From Thalassobius sp050633445 (lineage in GTDB: Bacteria; Pseudomonadota; Alphaproteobacteria; Rhodobacterales; Rhodobacteraceae), in the NCBI GenBank assembly GCA_050633445.1, contig JBOEGN010000004.1, forward strand, positions 1 through 64,000: DNA of 64,000 nucleotides, written 5' to 3'. Numbering within the stretch: the first letter of the stretch is position 1; each line of letters opens with the position of its first letter. Below the pieces are notes generated by a model. That model was not told the origin of the DNA. It was given only the letters and a program-made list of their open reading frames with translations, and did no database searches. Of this stretch, positions 51,209 to 60,176 are shown piece by piece. Both the position numbers and the translations under genes were made by a program.

Positions 51209-51269
51209 CTTCTTCTTTTCCCAAATATCCCGGGGTGAATGCGCCAAAGGCGCAGAGGGGCAGCGCCCC
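51209..51269 (-). repeat. Dispersed palindromic intergenic element, copy B
   Basis: In reverse orientation relative to copies A and C. Read on the minus strand: GGGGCGCTGCCCC (51269-51257), variable hairpin GCGCC-TTT-GGCGC (51252-51240), then CCCCGGGATATTTGGG and AAAAGAAGAAG (to 51209). It lies between convergent rsmD and the universal stress protein gene. Confidence 0.85.
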
Positions 51270-51272
51270 TCC

Positions 51273-52124
51273 TTACTTCACCAAAACCACGGGCACTTTG
51301 CAGGTCCGGATCATCTGCGTCGTTGTCGACCCAATGATCATCGAGCGGATGCGCGAATGCCCATAGGCCCCCATCACCAACAGGTCATAACCCTCGGCAT
51401 CCACCAGCTCGCCCAAGGCGGTCTCGGGCGCACCCTCAACGATCTTGATCTGGGCCTCATGCCCACCGGCTGACAAGGTCGCGCGGGCATCATCCAGACC
51501 GCGCTGTACGGCTTCGCTCGGTTTACCCACGGTGACCAGCGTGCAGGCCAGCCCGGCAAACAGCGGATCGCGCGCCACGTAATCTACGGCCTTCATCGCT
51601 GAAACACCGCCGTCATAGGCGATCAGCACGGTCTCGATCTCTTTGAAGGCGCGGTTGGCGACGAACACAGGTGACTTGGTCGCCCGCGCCACGCGCTCAA
51701 GGTTGGATCCCAAATGCATCTTGGCGAAATCCGCAGCCTCACCGCGTTTTCCGATCACAACCAGCGAGGCACCCTCTTCCTGCTCAGTCACAGTGTCCAC
51801 CATGTCGCCGTGGCGTAGGCGCAAGGCCACTTCGGCCAACCCGTCGCCCTCGATGATCTCTTTGGCGTCCTCCAGAATGGCACGTCCCTGAGCCTGAGCC
51901 AGCTTGGCGCGTTGAGCGTCCAGCTCGGCCAACTCTCCCATGATCTTGGTCCGTGCGCCGAGGCGCAGGTTGCCGCTTAGGTCGCCCGTATTGCCGTCGC
52001 GCCGGCCCAGTATGTGGAACAGTTCAACGGGGGCGCTGGTGCGGCCCGCAATCCAGGCCACGTGATGGCACACCGATTCCGAATAGGCGGAGCCATCCAC
52101 CAATGCGATGATCTTACCTGTCAT
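51273..52124 (-). CDS. Tandem universal stress protein
   Basis: A 283-residue protein with two UspA domains (about 1-150 and 155-283). The ATP-binding motif G-x2-G-x9-G-S/T is intact in the second domain (GAYGHSRIRSMIIGST) and nearly so in the first (GKRGEAADFAKMHLGS). Such proteins support stress survival and often modulate a partner. The gene follows the SulP transporter by 14 nt, suggesting Usp control of anion transport, a pairing reported in other bacteria but not proven here. Confidence 0.92.
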   Translation of the reverse strand: MTGKIIALVDGSAYSESVCHHVAWIAGRTSAPVELFHILGRRDGNTGDLSGNLRLGARTKIMGELAELDAQRAKLAQAQGRAILEDAKEIIEGDGLAEVALRLRHGDMVDTVTEQEEGASLVVIGKRGEAADFAKMHLGSNLERVARATKSPVFVANRAFKEIETVLIAYDGGVSAMKAVDYVARDPLFAGLACTLVTVGKPSEAVQRGLDDARATLSAGGHEAQIKIVEGAPETALGELVDAEGYDLLVMGAYGHSRIRSMIIGSTTTQMIRTCKVPVVLVK

Positions 52125-52138
52125 GGTCCTGCTCTCCT

Positions 52139-53623
52139 TTAATGTGCCAGCAGCTTGTCCATCGCGCCGGGCTTGTCATGTTCAGCCAGGCGGTCAACGA
52201 TGGTTTCGGACGCTTCGTTCATGCCGATGATTTCAACCTCGGCCCCTTCCCGGCGGAACTTGAGCACAGCCAAGTCCAGCGCTGCAATCGAAGAAATGTC
52301 CCAGATATGGGCGCGGCTGACGTCGATGACGACTTTCTCCAGCACTTCACGGAAATCAAAGGCCTTCATGAAATCCTCGGACGAGGCAAAGAACAGCTGC
52401 CCTTCGACGATATAACGCCGTTCACGGCCATCCTCGGACAGCTCGGATCGGACACCGAACAGCTGAGCAATCTTCCACGCAAAGAAGATTCCTGACAGCA
52501 GCACGCCCACCAGAACACCGATCGCCAGGTTATGAGTGAACACCACGAAGACGACAGTTGCCACCATCACGATCGAGCTGCTGGGCGGGTGATCCCGCAG
52601 CGATTTCAGCGACGACCAGCTGAACGTCCCGACCGAGACCATGATCATGATCGCCACCAGCGCGGCCATCGGAATACGCGCCACCAGATCGCCCAGGAAA
52701 ACCACAAGGATCAGCAGCACAGCGCCGGCAACAAAGGTCGACAAACGCCCGCGCCCGCCGGATTTTACGTTGATCATCGACTGGCCGATCATGGCACAAC
52801 CCGCCATACCGCCGATAAACCCGGTAAAGAAGTTAGCCACGCCCTGGCCCACACATTCCTGATTTTTGCTGGACGTCGTATCCGTCAGCTCGTCCACCAG
52901 GTTCTGTGTCATCAGACTTTCCAGCAGACCCACAGCGGCCACGGCGGCCGAGTAGGGCAGGATGATCATCAGCGTCTCAAAGGTCAGCGGAATATCAGGC
53001 AACAAGAAGATCGGCAGCGTGTCGGGCAGATCGCCCATGTCACCCACCGTCCGCAGATCCAGCCCCATCGACAGCGAAACCGCCGTCAGCAAAACGATAC
53101 AAACCAAGGGCGACGGTATGGCCTTGGTCAGCAGCGGGAACAGATAGATGATCGCCAAACCGGCCGCGACCATCACATAGGTCAGCCACGGCACTCCAAT
53201 CAACTCTGGCAACTGCGCCATGAAAATCAGGATCGCCAAAGCATTCACGAAGCCGGTCATGACCGAGCGCGACACGAATCGCATCACATAGCCCAGCCGC
53301 AAAATCCCCGCAGCGACCTGCAAAACACCCGCCAAAATCGTCGCGGCCAGCAGGTATTGCAACCCATGATCCTTGACCAGCGTCACCATTAAAACAGCCG
53401 TCGCCGCCGTCGCCGCCGAGATCATCCCCGGACGCCCGCCCACAATCGCCGTAATCACCGCAATCGAGAATGACGCATAGAGCCCCACCTTGGGATCCAC
53501 GCCCGCGATGATCGAGAACGCGATCGCCTCGGGGATCAGCGCCAGGGCCACAACCAGGCCCGAGAGCAAGTCGCCCTTCACGTTCCGGGTCCATTCCCGG
53601 CCATAGGAAGAAAGAGAAATCAT
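52139..53623 (-). CDS. SulP-family anion transporter with STAS domain
   Basis: A 494-residue transporter with about 11-12 membrane helices, including LLSGLVVALALIPEAIAFSIIAGVDP and GMAGCAMIGQSMINVKSGGRGRLS (SulP signatures), and a C-terminal STAS domain (about 390-494; VVIDVSRAHIWDISSIAALD). SulP members carry sulfate, bicarbonate or other anions, often with sodium; the substrate cannot be read here. It is followed by the tandem Usp gene and probably forms a functional pair with it. The 373-bp region upstream holds copy C of the dispersed repeat. Confidence 0.92.
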   Translation of the reverse strand: MISLSSYGREWTRNVKGDLLSGLVVALALIPEAIAFSIIAGVDPKVGLYASFSIAVITAIVGGRPGMISAATAATAVLMVTLVKDHGLQYLLAATILAGVLQVAAGILRLGYVMRFVSRSVMTGFVNALAILIFMAQLPELIGVPWLTYVMVAAGLAIIYLFPLLTKAIPSPLVCIVLLTAVSLSMGLDLRTVGDMGDLPDTLPIFLLPDIPLTFETLMIILPYSAAVAAVGLLESLMTQNLVDELTDTTSSKNQECVGQGVANFFTGFIGGMAGCAMIGQSMINVKSGGRGRLSTFVAGAVLLILVVFLGDLVARIPMAALVAIMIMVSVGTFSWSSLKSLRDHPPSSSIVMVATVVFVVFTHNLAIGVLVGVLLSGIFFAWKIAQLFGVRSELSEDGRERRYIVEGQLFFASSEDFMKAFDFREVLEKVVIDVSRAHIWDISSIAALDLAVLKFRREGAEVEIIGMNEASETIVDRLAEHDKPGAMDKLLAH

Positions 53624-53829
53624 CGGCTAACTGGCCTCCGTCAAAAGGATGCCAGCGCCAGCAAACACTGGTGCCGCACCTCTTAAATCATCTGTCATCA
53701 AACCCGACTTGGCCAAACAGACCAACCCGCGCGTTCGCTTCGCGCTTATATGCCTATACCTCGTTGCGCAACCGATAGCGCCCGACAAAGCCAGGAATTC
53801 CGTGAAAGCCGACAGGATCAAAGTAAAAA

Positions 53830-53889
53830 GGGGGCGCTGCCCCCTCGGGCTACGCCCTCACCCCGGGGATATTTGGGAAAAGAAGAAGG
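53830..53889 (+). repeat. Dispersed palindromic intergenic element, copy C
   Basis: GGGGGCGCTGCCCCC (53830-53844), hairpin GGGC-TAC-GCCC (53847-53857), CCCCGGGGATATTTGGG (53861-53877) and AAAAGAAGAAGG (53878-53889). It lies between the sulP promoter region and map. The rest of 53624-53996 contains no gene I can support; an antisense frame there is not convincing. Confidence 0.85.
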
Positions 53890-53996
53890 ACGCAAGCTGC
53901 ATCAAGACCCGCTTGGAGCGGCAGCGCCAATCCCGAGGAAGAGGCCACAGGCCGATGACGAGACATAAAGCGCGCGCGGTAGCGCGCACAATCGGG

Positions 53997-54812
53997 TCAC
54001 GCGCCATAAGTGGGGTGGAACGTTCCAGCGGGCGACAGCGTGAAGATATCGAAACCATCGGCGGTCACCCCGATTGAATGTTCAAACTGAGCGCTCAGGG
54101 ATTTGTCGCGGGTCACGGCAGTCCAGTCATCGGACAAGACCTTGGTTTCGGGGCGTCCTAGGTTCACCATGGGTTCGATGGTAAAGAACATGCCCTCTTC
54201 CAGCACTGGTCCTGTTCCGGGACGACCATAGTGCAGCACATTCGGCGGCGCGTGGAACACCGTGCCCAGCCCATGCCCGCAGAAATCCCGCACAACGCTC
54301 ATGCGGTGCGCTTCGACATAGGATTGGATGGCGTGGCCGATGTCTCCGAACGTGTTGCCGGGTTTGACCATTTCGATCCCTTTGAACAGGGCATCGTGGG
54401 TGATTTGGATAAGGCGTTCGGATTTGCGGCTGAGTTTGCCGGCCACATACATGCGCGACGTGTCACCGAACCAGCCATCCGCGATCACCGTGACGTCGAT
54501 GTTCAGGATGTCGCCATCCTTCAACTTCTTTTCGCCGGGGATGCCGTGACAGACAACGTGGTTAATGCTGATGCAGCTGGCGTGTTTGTAGCCCTTGTAC
54601 CCAATCGTGGCCGAGGTCGTGCCCTTTTCGGTCACCTTCTCCTCAATGATCTTGTCAATCTGAGCGGTCGTCTGCCCCGGAAAAACATGTTCGGCGATTT
54701 CGTCCAGAATTTCGGCAGCAACACGGCCAGCTTTGTGCATACCGGCGAAATCTGCGGCCTCGTGGATGCGGATCCCTTCGCGGGTTACGCGGCCGTTATG
54801 CTTGTTTTGCAA
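53997..54812 (-). CDS. map: Type I methionine aminopeptidase
   Basis: A 271-residue pita-bread-fold metalloprotease that removes initiator Met. Metal ligands are present: the two Asp in NIDVTVIADGWFGDTSRM, His in CGHGLG, Glu in FTIEPM and Glu in QFEHS. The likely start is TTG at 54812, with GGAG 7-10 nt upstream; it gives the N-terminal GRVTREGIRIHEAADFAGM expected in rhodobacteria. An internal ATG at 54740 would cut the fold. It is 68 nt after sfsA in the same direction. Confidence 0.95.
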   Translation of the reverse strand: MQNKHNGRVTREGIRIHEAADFAGMHKAGRVAAEILDEIAEHVFPGQTTAQIDKIIEEKVTEKGTTSATIGYKGYKHASCISINHVVCHGIPGEKKLKDGDILNIDVTVIADGWFGDTSRMYVAGKLSRKSERLIQITHDALFKGIEMVKPGNTFGDIGHAIQSYVEAHRMSVVRDFCGHGLGTVFHAPPNVLHYGRPGTGPVLEEGMFFTIEPMVNLGRPETKVLSDDWTAVTRDKSLSAQFEHSIGVTADGFDIFTLSPAGTFHPTYGA

Positions 54813-54880
54813 GGGTCTTCTCCGTAGCGGAATTGAGTTTTTCTGGTTCTAGCGCGAATTACGGGCAAGGGCCAGTGCGG

Positions 54881-55582
54881 CTAAGTTACCATAGGAACAG
54901 GAGCGTCGAGTTCGATCCCTTCGGGTGAGATCCGGGTGCCGACGATCAGCACCTCGACACCCGCCGCGCGTGCCTGATCAAAGGCGCGGGCATAGGTGGG
55001 GTCAATATCAGCAGCCAGCGCGAACCGGTCGGCATCCGTGCGTTGCACCAGATACAGCATCATCGCGCGATGTCCCTGCGCGACCATGGCGGACAATTCG
55101 CCCAGGTGCTTGGTTCCACGCACGGTCACACTGTCGGGAAACTCGGCCAGGCCGGGCTGGCGCGACAAAGTGACGGATTTCACCTCGACATAGGTATCCG
55201 GCCCCGAGCCGGTCAGCAGGAAATCAATCCGGCTCTTCTCGCCGTATTTTACCTCGGCGCGGACAGCGTCATAGCCGCTTAGCCCCGGCACCTTATGATC
55301 CTGCAACGCGATTTTCAGCGCACGATTGGGAACCGAGGTGTCGACGCCGGTGAAATGCCCATTCGCGTGTTCAACCAACCGCCAACCGAATTTCAGCTTT
55401 TTCTTGGGGTCGTCATTGGGCTCCAGCCAGATGCGCGTGCCGGGTTCAGCCAGCCCCATCATCGACCCAGGATTGGCACAATGAGCGGTGATTTCCCGCC
55501 CATCCTCCAGCCGGCAATCGGCCAGAAACCGCTTATATCGTTTGATCAGCGTGGCGGGCACAAGAGGGGTAGGAAAGCGCAT
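54881..55582 (-). CDS. sfsA: SfsA, sugar fermentation stimulation family protein
   Basis: A 233-residue protein of the SfsA family, with family segments CRLEDGREITAHCANPGSM, VPNRALKIALQDHKVPGLSGYD and RIDFLLTGSGPDTYVEVKSVTL; the last contains acidic residues of a restriction-endonuclease-like fold. SfsA was first linked to maltose gene expression in E. coli; its molecular role remains unclear. It is divergent from the CinA-like gene by about 50 nt and upstream of map. Confidence 0.92.
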   Translation of the reverse strand: MRFPTPLVPATLIKRYKRFLADCRLEDGREITAHCANPGSMMGLAEPGTRIWLEPNDDPKKKLKFGWRLVEHANGHFTGVDTSVPNRALKIALQDHKVPGLSGYDAVRAEVKYGEKSRIDFLLTGSGPDTYVEVKSVTLSRQPGLAEFPDSVTVRGTKHLGELSAMVAQGHRAMMLYLVQRTDADRFALAADIDPTYARAFDQARAAGVEVLIVGTRISPEGIELDAPVPMVT

Positions 55583-55633
55583 ATCCAGCGCCTATACCGA
55601 TGGGGGAATTTTCGCAAGACGACGGAGGATATC

Positions 55634-56353
55634 ATGACCAATCCAAAGGCAGCCATGCTGGTGATCGGGGATGAAATCCTGTCTGGTCGCACCCGCGACA
55701 GCAACATGCACTATCTGGCCAAGGAACTGACCCGCGCTGGGATTGATCTGGCCGAGGCGCGGGTTGTGTCCGACGATGCCGAGGCAATCATTGGTGCGGT
55801 CAGGGCGCTATCCGCCAGCTATGATCACGTGTTCACCTCGGGTGGGATCGGGCCGACTCATGATGACATCACTGCCGAATGTGTTGCCCAGGCCTTCGAG
55901 ACTCCGATCAGCATTCGTGACGATGCCCGTGCCCTGCTGGCCGCGCATTACGCCCGCACCGGGGCCGAGCTGAACGAAGCGCGCCTGCGCATGGCCCGTA
56001 TTCCTGACGGCGCCACGCTGATCGACAATCCGGTCTCGACCGCGCCGGGATTTACCATTGAAAACGTCCATGTGATGGCTGGCGTTCCTGCGGTGTTTGA
56101 AACCATGGTTGCCAGCGTGCTGCCTACCCTGTCTGGTGGTGAGCCCTTGCTGTCGCAATCCATGCGGATCGAGAGGGGCGAGGGCGAAATCGCTGGCCCT
56201 CTATCCGATCTGGCCGAGTCCTACCCGGATCTGTCCATTGGCTCGTATCCCTTTGTTCACAATGGCATCTATGGATCGAACATTGTGATACGCGGGCATG
56301 ATGGCACCCAGGTTGATGCCGCGATGACCCGCCTTTCGGAGCTGTTTGCATGA
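55634..56353 (+). CDS. CinA-like molybdopterin-binding (MoCF) domain protein
   Basis: A 239-residue protein of the MoCF_biosynth fold, the N-terminal half of CinA only: MLVIGDEILSGRTRDSNMHYLAKEL and TSGGIGPTHDDITAEC carry the conserved GDE and GGxGPTxDD motifs. The C-terminal nicotinamide-nucleotide amidase domain is absent. Its role may be hydrolysis of a cofactor pyrophosphate rather than competence. RBS GGAGGAT. The stop overlaps the next start (ATGA at 56350-56353), and the frame upstream to 55295 is not needed. Confidence 0.9.
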   Translation: MTNPKAAMLVIGDEILSGRTRDSNMHYLAKELTRAGIDLAEARVVSDDAEAIIGAVRALSASYDHVFTSGGIGPTHDDITAECVAQAFETPISIRDDARALLAAHYARTGAELNEARLRMARIPDGATLIDNPVSTAPGFTIENVHVMAGVPAVFETMVASVLPTLSGGEPLLSQSMRIERGEGEIAGPLSDLAESYPDLSIGSYPFVHNGIYGSNIVIRGHDGTQVDAAMTRLSELFA

Positions 56354-57081
56354 CCCTGCCCGACGACACAAAGCTTTATGATGTGATTGACGCCACCTGG
56401 CCTGCGGCCTCGACCCGTGCCGTGGGACCATGGCTGATCCGCGAAGGGTTGGGCGGCGGACAGCGCGTGTCTGCCACCATCGCGACGGGGCCTGTCACAG
56501 CCGATGATCTGCCCCTGGCCGAAGAGGCCATGCAGGCGCTGAACCAGCCTCTTTTGTTCCAAATCCGCAAGGGCGACGAGGCGCTGGACTCGCTGCTAGA
56601 ACAGAACGGCTATCAAATAGTGGACCCGGTGAACCTTTGGGTTGCCAAGGCCGATGATCTGGCCACTGAATTCCCCCCCCCCGTTACCGCCTTTCACGTC
56701 TGGGAACCGCTGGCCATCCAGATCGACATGTGGGCGGGGGGCGGCATTGGCCCCGGTCGGATCGACGTGATGAAACGCGCGCCCCACCCCAAGGCCGCTT
56801 TGCTGGGCCGACTAAAGGATTCGCCTGCCGGAACCGCTTTTGTCGGGGTCCATGGCGATACGGCGATGCTGCATGCGATCTATGTCCTGCCACATCAGCG
56901 CAAACAGGGCATGGCCCGGTGGTTCATGCGTTTGGCAGCGTTCTGGGCGCGAGATAACGGAACGTCATTTCTTTCAGTGGTATGTACACAAGACAATACC
57001 GCCGCGAATGGTTTATATTCTGACTTGGGCATGAGTCTTGTTGGCCAGTACCATTACAGAAAGAAATATGAGGATACCTAA
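56350..57081 (+). CDS. GNAT-family acetyltransferase with a poly-C tract
   Basis: A 243-residue protein whose C-terminal half is a GNAT domain: LHAIYVLPHQRKQGMARWFMRLA carries the acetyl-CoA-binding R/QxxGxA-type loop, followed by VCTQDNTAANGLYSDLGM. The N-terminal half is less conserved. A run of ten C residues (56673-56682) encodes FPPP in the middle of the gene; slippage there would shift the frame and abolish the acetyltransferase half. It overlaps the CinA-like gene and sits 1 nt before the AhpD-like gene. The acceptor is unknown. Confidence 0.85.
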   Translation: MTLPDDTKLYDVIDATWPAASTRAVGPWLIREGLGGGQRVSATIATGPVTADDLPLAEEAMQALNQPLLFQIRKGDEALDSLLEQNGYQIVDPVNLWVAKADDLATEFPPPVTAFHVWEPLAIQIDMWAGGGIGPGRIDVMKRAPHPKAALLGRLKDSPAGTAFVGVHGDTAMLHAIYVLPHQRKQGMARWFMRLAAFWARDNGTSFLSVVCTQDNTAANGLYSDLGMSLVGQYHYRKKYEDT

Positions 57082-57082
57082 T

Positions 57083-57655
57083 ATGAGCGATACCAAACGA
57101 CCCATTGCGCTGGATCTGCCGCAAGTTGATCCCTTGCCAGAAGCGACCGCCAAGTATTTCGCGATCTGTCAGGAAAAGCTGGGCATGGTCCCCAACGTCC
57201 TGCGCGCACACGCGTTTGACATCGACAAATTAGAAGCCTTTTCCGCGCTTTATAACGACCTGATGCTGGGCAACAGCGGCCTGACAAAGCTCGAGCGCGA
57301 GATGATCGCGGTCGCTGTGTCCTCGGAAAACAAATGTTTCTATTGCCTGACCGCGCACGGCGCCGCAGTGCGTCAATTGTCGGGTGATCCGATGCTGGGC
57401 GAAGCGCTGGTGATGAACTACCGCGTGGCTAAACTGACGGAAAAACAACGCGTTATGTTGGATTTCTCAGTGCAGATGACCAAAGCCAGCGCCACAATCG
57501 AAGAGACCGACCGCCAGGCCCTGCGCGATGCGGGCTGGACTGACCGCGATATCTGGGACATCGCCAATACCGCTGCGTTCTACAACATGACCAACCGCGT
57601 GGCCTCGGCCTTGGATATGCGTCCCAACGACGAGTACCACGCTCAGTTCCGTTGA
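57083..57655 (+). CDS. AhpD-like peroxidase-related carboxymuconolactone decarboxylase family protein
   Basis: A 190-residue all-helical protein of the peroxidase-related AhpD/CMD family. The redox-active C85-x-x-C88 with H92 in ENKCFYCLTAHGAA is complete. Such proteins reduce peroxides with a thiol donor. The start at 57083 follows AGGATAC and leaves a 1-nt gap from the acetyltransferase; the longer frame to 57038 has no RBS. Its stop overlaps the next start (TTGA), coupling it to the OmpA-like gene. Confidence 0.88.
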   Translation: MSDTKRPIALDLPQVDPLPEATAKYFAICQEKLGMVPNVLRAHAFDIDKLEAFSALYNDLMLGNSGLTKLEREMIAVAVSSENKCFYCLTAHGAAVRQLSGDPMLGEALVMNYRVAKLTEKQRVMLDFSVQMTKASATIEETDRQALRDAGWTDRDIWDIANTAAFYNMTNRVASALDMRPNDEYHAQFR

Positions 57656-58593
57656 TCCTGCGCCTTGCCGTCCTACTGGCCACAATCGTGGCCGTCCCGG
57701 CAGGGGCCTCGCATGCGCTGACATTGGTTTTGCCCGAGTCGTCCAGACCCATGGCGGATCATGTCAGCGCGGCGGACAACTATGTTCTGCCGACGGGGCC
57801 CTTTGCCAACGGAGAGCTGCCCGGCGAAATGCTGGAAGGCGCGGTTACCCGCAAAACCTGGCAGGTGGTCAGCCAGGGCCTGACCTCGTTGCAACTGTTC
57901 TCTCCGCTGCGCGAGCAATTGCAGGCCGATGGGTACACCCTTCTGTTCGAATGCGGTGGCACGGAATGCGGTGGTTTTGATTTCCGGTTTTCGGCCGAGG
58001 TTCTGCCAGCCCCCGACATGCATGTTGACCTGACCGATTTCCGGTTCCTGTCTGCCAGCAAAGGCGGCGATGACCACCTGAGCTTGCTCGTCAGCCGCTC
58101 GGACAATGCGGGATTTGTGCAGATGATCCGGGTGACGCCCGCTGTCGCCAAAACGGAGCTGGACTCCCCGGTCGTGGTTGAAACCGTTGCTCAGACGGTG
58201 CTGAATGCCCCCGCTGGCCCGCTTACCGAAACGCTGACGCAGTTTGGCCGCGCCGTCTTACACGACCTGACCTTTGAAACGGGGTCAGCGGCTTTGGGGG
58301 CAGGCCCATTTGGCACACTGGATGCGTTGGCCGGATACCTGCTGGCCGATCCCGCGCGACGGGTGGCGTTGGTCGGCCACACTGATGCCGTGGGTGCGCT
58401 GGACAAAAACGTTGCCCTGTCCAAACGCCGAGCTGCTGCGGTGCTGGAGCGTCTGGTCTCGGCCCATGACGTCCCGCGTTCACAGCTTGAGGCCGAGGGG
58501 ATGGGCTATCTCTCTCCGATAGCGCCCAACCAGACCCGCGAGGGCCGCGAGGCTAATCGACGGGTCGAGGTGATTTTGCTGAATACGGAATAA
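57652..58593 (+). CDS. OmpA-family C-terminal domain protein, exported
   Basis: A 313-residue envelope protein: signal peptide (1-20, ending AGASHA), a unique middle domain (about 25-180) with two Cys in FECGGTECGGFDF, then an OmpA-like peptidoglycan-binding domain (about 205-310) with LVGHTDAVGALDKNVALSKRRAAAVLERL and NRRVEV. It tethers the envelope to peptidoglycan. The start is TTG at 57652, overlapping the AhpD-like stop (TTGA); the next ATG would delete the signal peptide. It converges with the glycerate kinase gene. Confidence 0.9.
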   Translation: MILRLAVLLATIVAVPAGASHALTLVLPESSRPMADHVSAADNYVLPTGPFANGELPGEMLEGAVTRKTWQVVSQGLTSLQLFSPLREQLQADGYTLLFECGGTECGGFDFRFSAEVLPAPDMHVDLTDFRFLSASKGGDDHLSLLVSRSDNAGFVQMIRVTPAVAKTELDSPVVVETVAQTVLNAPAGPLTETLTQFGRAVLHDLTFETGSAALGAGPFGTLDALAGYLLADPARRVALVGHTDAVGALDKNVALSKRRAAAVLERLVSAHDVPRSQLEAEGMGYLSPIAPNQTREGREANRRVEVILLNTE

Positions 58594-58603
58594 CTTCAGC
58601 AAG

Positions 58604-59872
58604 TTATCGGATCAGAATCGCTCGAAAGTCATTGACGTTTGTTCCCGTAGGACCCGGCTCAAACAACGCCTCCACAGCTTGAAACGCAGTATAAGCGTCA
58701 TTCCTGGCCAAAGCCGCAGCCGGATCAACGCCAGCACGGCGCATAGCCGCTGCGGTCTGACCGTCCGCAAAGGCGCCCGCGTTATCCTCGGACCCGTCAA
58801 TACCGTCTGTGTCCGCAGCCAAAGCCGTCAGATTTGCGATCCCCTCAAGCTCCAACGCCAACGACAGCAGGAATTCGCTGTTGCGCCCGCCCTTGCCCTT
58901 GCCGCGCAAAGTGACCGTCGTTTCCCCACCAGAGAGCAGCACAACGGGCGGCGCAAATGGGCGCCCCTTGCCAGCCACCTCGCGCGCGATTGCAGCGTGG
59001 ACCTTGGCGACCTCTCGGGCCTCGCCTTCGATGGCGTCGGACAGGATCGCCGTGCTAATCCCTTTGGATTCGGCCAGCGTGGCTGCGGCCTCCAACGATT
59101 TCGCGGCTGATGCGATCACGTGCACCTCGTTATTCGCGAACCGAGGGTCATCCGGGTTGGGCGCGTCTTCGGGCGCGCTGTCCAAGAATGCGACGATTTT
59201 CGGCGGCAAAGTGATGCCATAGTCCCGCACTGCGGCCAAAGCCTCGGCCCGTCCCACAGCGTCAGGCACCGTCGGCCCCGAGGCAACCTGGGCGGGATCA
59301 TCCCCAGGCACGTCCGACACGATCAGGCTGACCACGCGCGCGGGATGCGCCGCTGCCGCCAATCGACCGCCCTTGATGCCGCTGATTTGCTTGCGCACGG
59401 CGTTCATCGCTCCGATCGGAGCACCACTGGACAGCAATGCCTCGTTCAATGCGATCTCATCCGCCAGACCCAACCCGGTCGCAGGCGCCGCCAACAAAGC
59501 CGAGCCACCGCCGCAGACCAAAGCTACGACCAAATCGTCGGCTGTCAGCCCGCTCACCGCATCAAATAAGGCCTTCGAAGCTGCCAATCCAGCCGCGTCG
59601 GGCACGGGATGAGCGGCCTCGAGTACGCGCAATGACGGGCAATCACATGCGTATCCATAGCGCGTTGCGACGACGCCTTCGACAGGCCCGTCCCATAGTT
59701 CTTCGAAGGCGCGGGCCAGCTGCGCCGCGCCTTTACCTGCACCGATCACGACGACCCGACCGTTGGGCTTTGCCGGCAGGTGGGCAGCAAGCGCGGCCTT
59801 GGGGTCCGCAGCCTGAATGGCCGCGTCAAACATCTGAACCAGCAGCTCTTTGTCGGTCATCGTGCCAGTCAT
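58604..59872 (-). CDS. Glycerate 2-kinase / MOFRL-family protein
   Basis: A 422-residue protein with DUF4147 (about 10-240; ALVCGGGSALLAAPATGL and SDVPGDDPAQVASGP) and a MOFRL domain (about 300-410; LLSGGETTVTLRGKGKGGRNSEFLLSLALEL). Family members phosphorylate glycerate at C2; older annotations name some hydroxypyruvate reductase (TtuD). It feeds glycerate into lower glycolysis or the serine/glyoxylate routes. The start at 59872 follows AGGAGG; a longer frame to 60043 has no RBS. Divergent from the aminotransferase gene over 304 bp. Confidence 0.87.
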   Translation of the reverse strand: MTGTMTDKELLVQMFDAAIQAADPKAALAAHLPAKPNGRVVVIGAGKGAAQLARAFEELWDGPVEGVVATRYGYACDCPSLRVLEAAHPVPDAAGLAASKALFDAVSGLTADDLVVALVCGGGSALLAAPATGLGLADEIALNEALLSSGAPIGAMNAVRKQISGIKGGRLAAAAHPARVVSLIVSDVPGDDPAQVASGPTVPDAVGRAEALAAVRDYGITLPPKIVAFLDSAPEDAPNPDDPRFANNEVHVIASAAKSLEAAATLAESKGISTAILSDAIEGEAREVAKVHAAIAREVAGKGRPFAPPVVLLSGGETTVTLRGKGKGGRNSEFLLSLALELEGIANLTALAADTDGIDGSEDNAGAFADGQTAAAMRRAGVDPAAALARNDAYTAFQAVEALFEPGPTGTNVNDFRAILIR

Positions 59873-60056
59873 GGGGCCTCCTGTCGGCGCAATCTTTGGT
59901 CTACTGAGACTGCCAAGCTTGGCCAAAACCGCAACCCCTGATTCAGGTTGGCCGCGCCATGCATCGCTGAAAAATGGGGCATCCTTGCTCTGAATTCGCA
60001 CCGCTGTTTGGGCAAAACCAGCCGATTCTTTGGGAAATCCCACGGCGCCCCTGTAT

Positions 60057-60122
60057 CTGGATCTATCAAAGCACCCATCTGGACCTATTTTTTTGCCAAC
60101 GAGAGGTGTGTAATGGACTTAG
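60057..60122 (+). promoter_or_regulatory. Three TauR-like direct repeats upstream of the aminotransferase gene
   Basis: CTGGATCTAT (60057-60066), CTGGACCTAT (60079-60088) and ATGGACTTAG (60113-60122) are near-matches to CTGGACYTAA, the direct repeat I recall for TauR upstream of taurine genes in Rhodobacter capsulatus. The first two are 22 bp apart (two helical turns). A TAAAAT word lies at 60143-60148, about 30 nt before the start. The remaining 59873-60056 shows no gene or clear site. Confidence 0.55.
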
Positions 60123-60176
60123 TGAACGCGCCCGCATTGGCGTAAAATCTGAACAGACCAACAGTTGGAGGCGACC

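Noticed and set aside
53627..53821. A 64-codon minus-strand frame upstream of sulP
   Set aside because: No RBS or domain; it covers the expected sulP promoter region.
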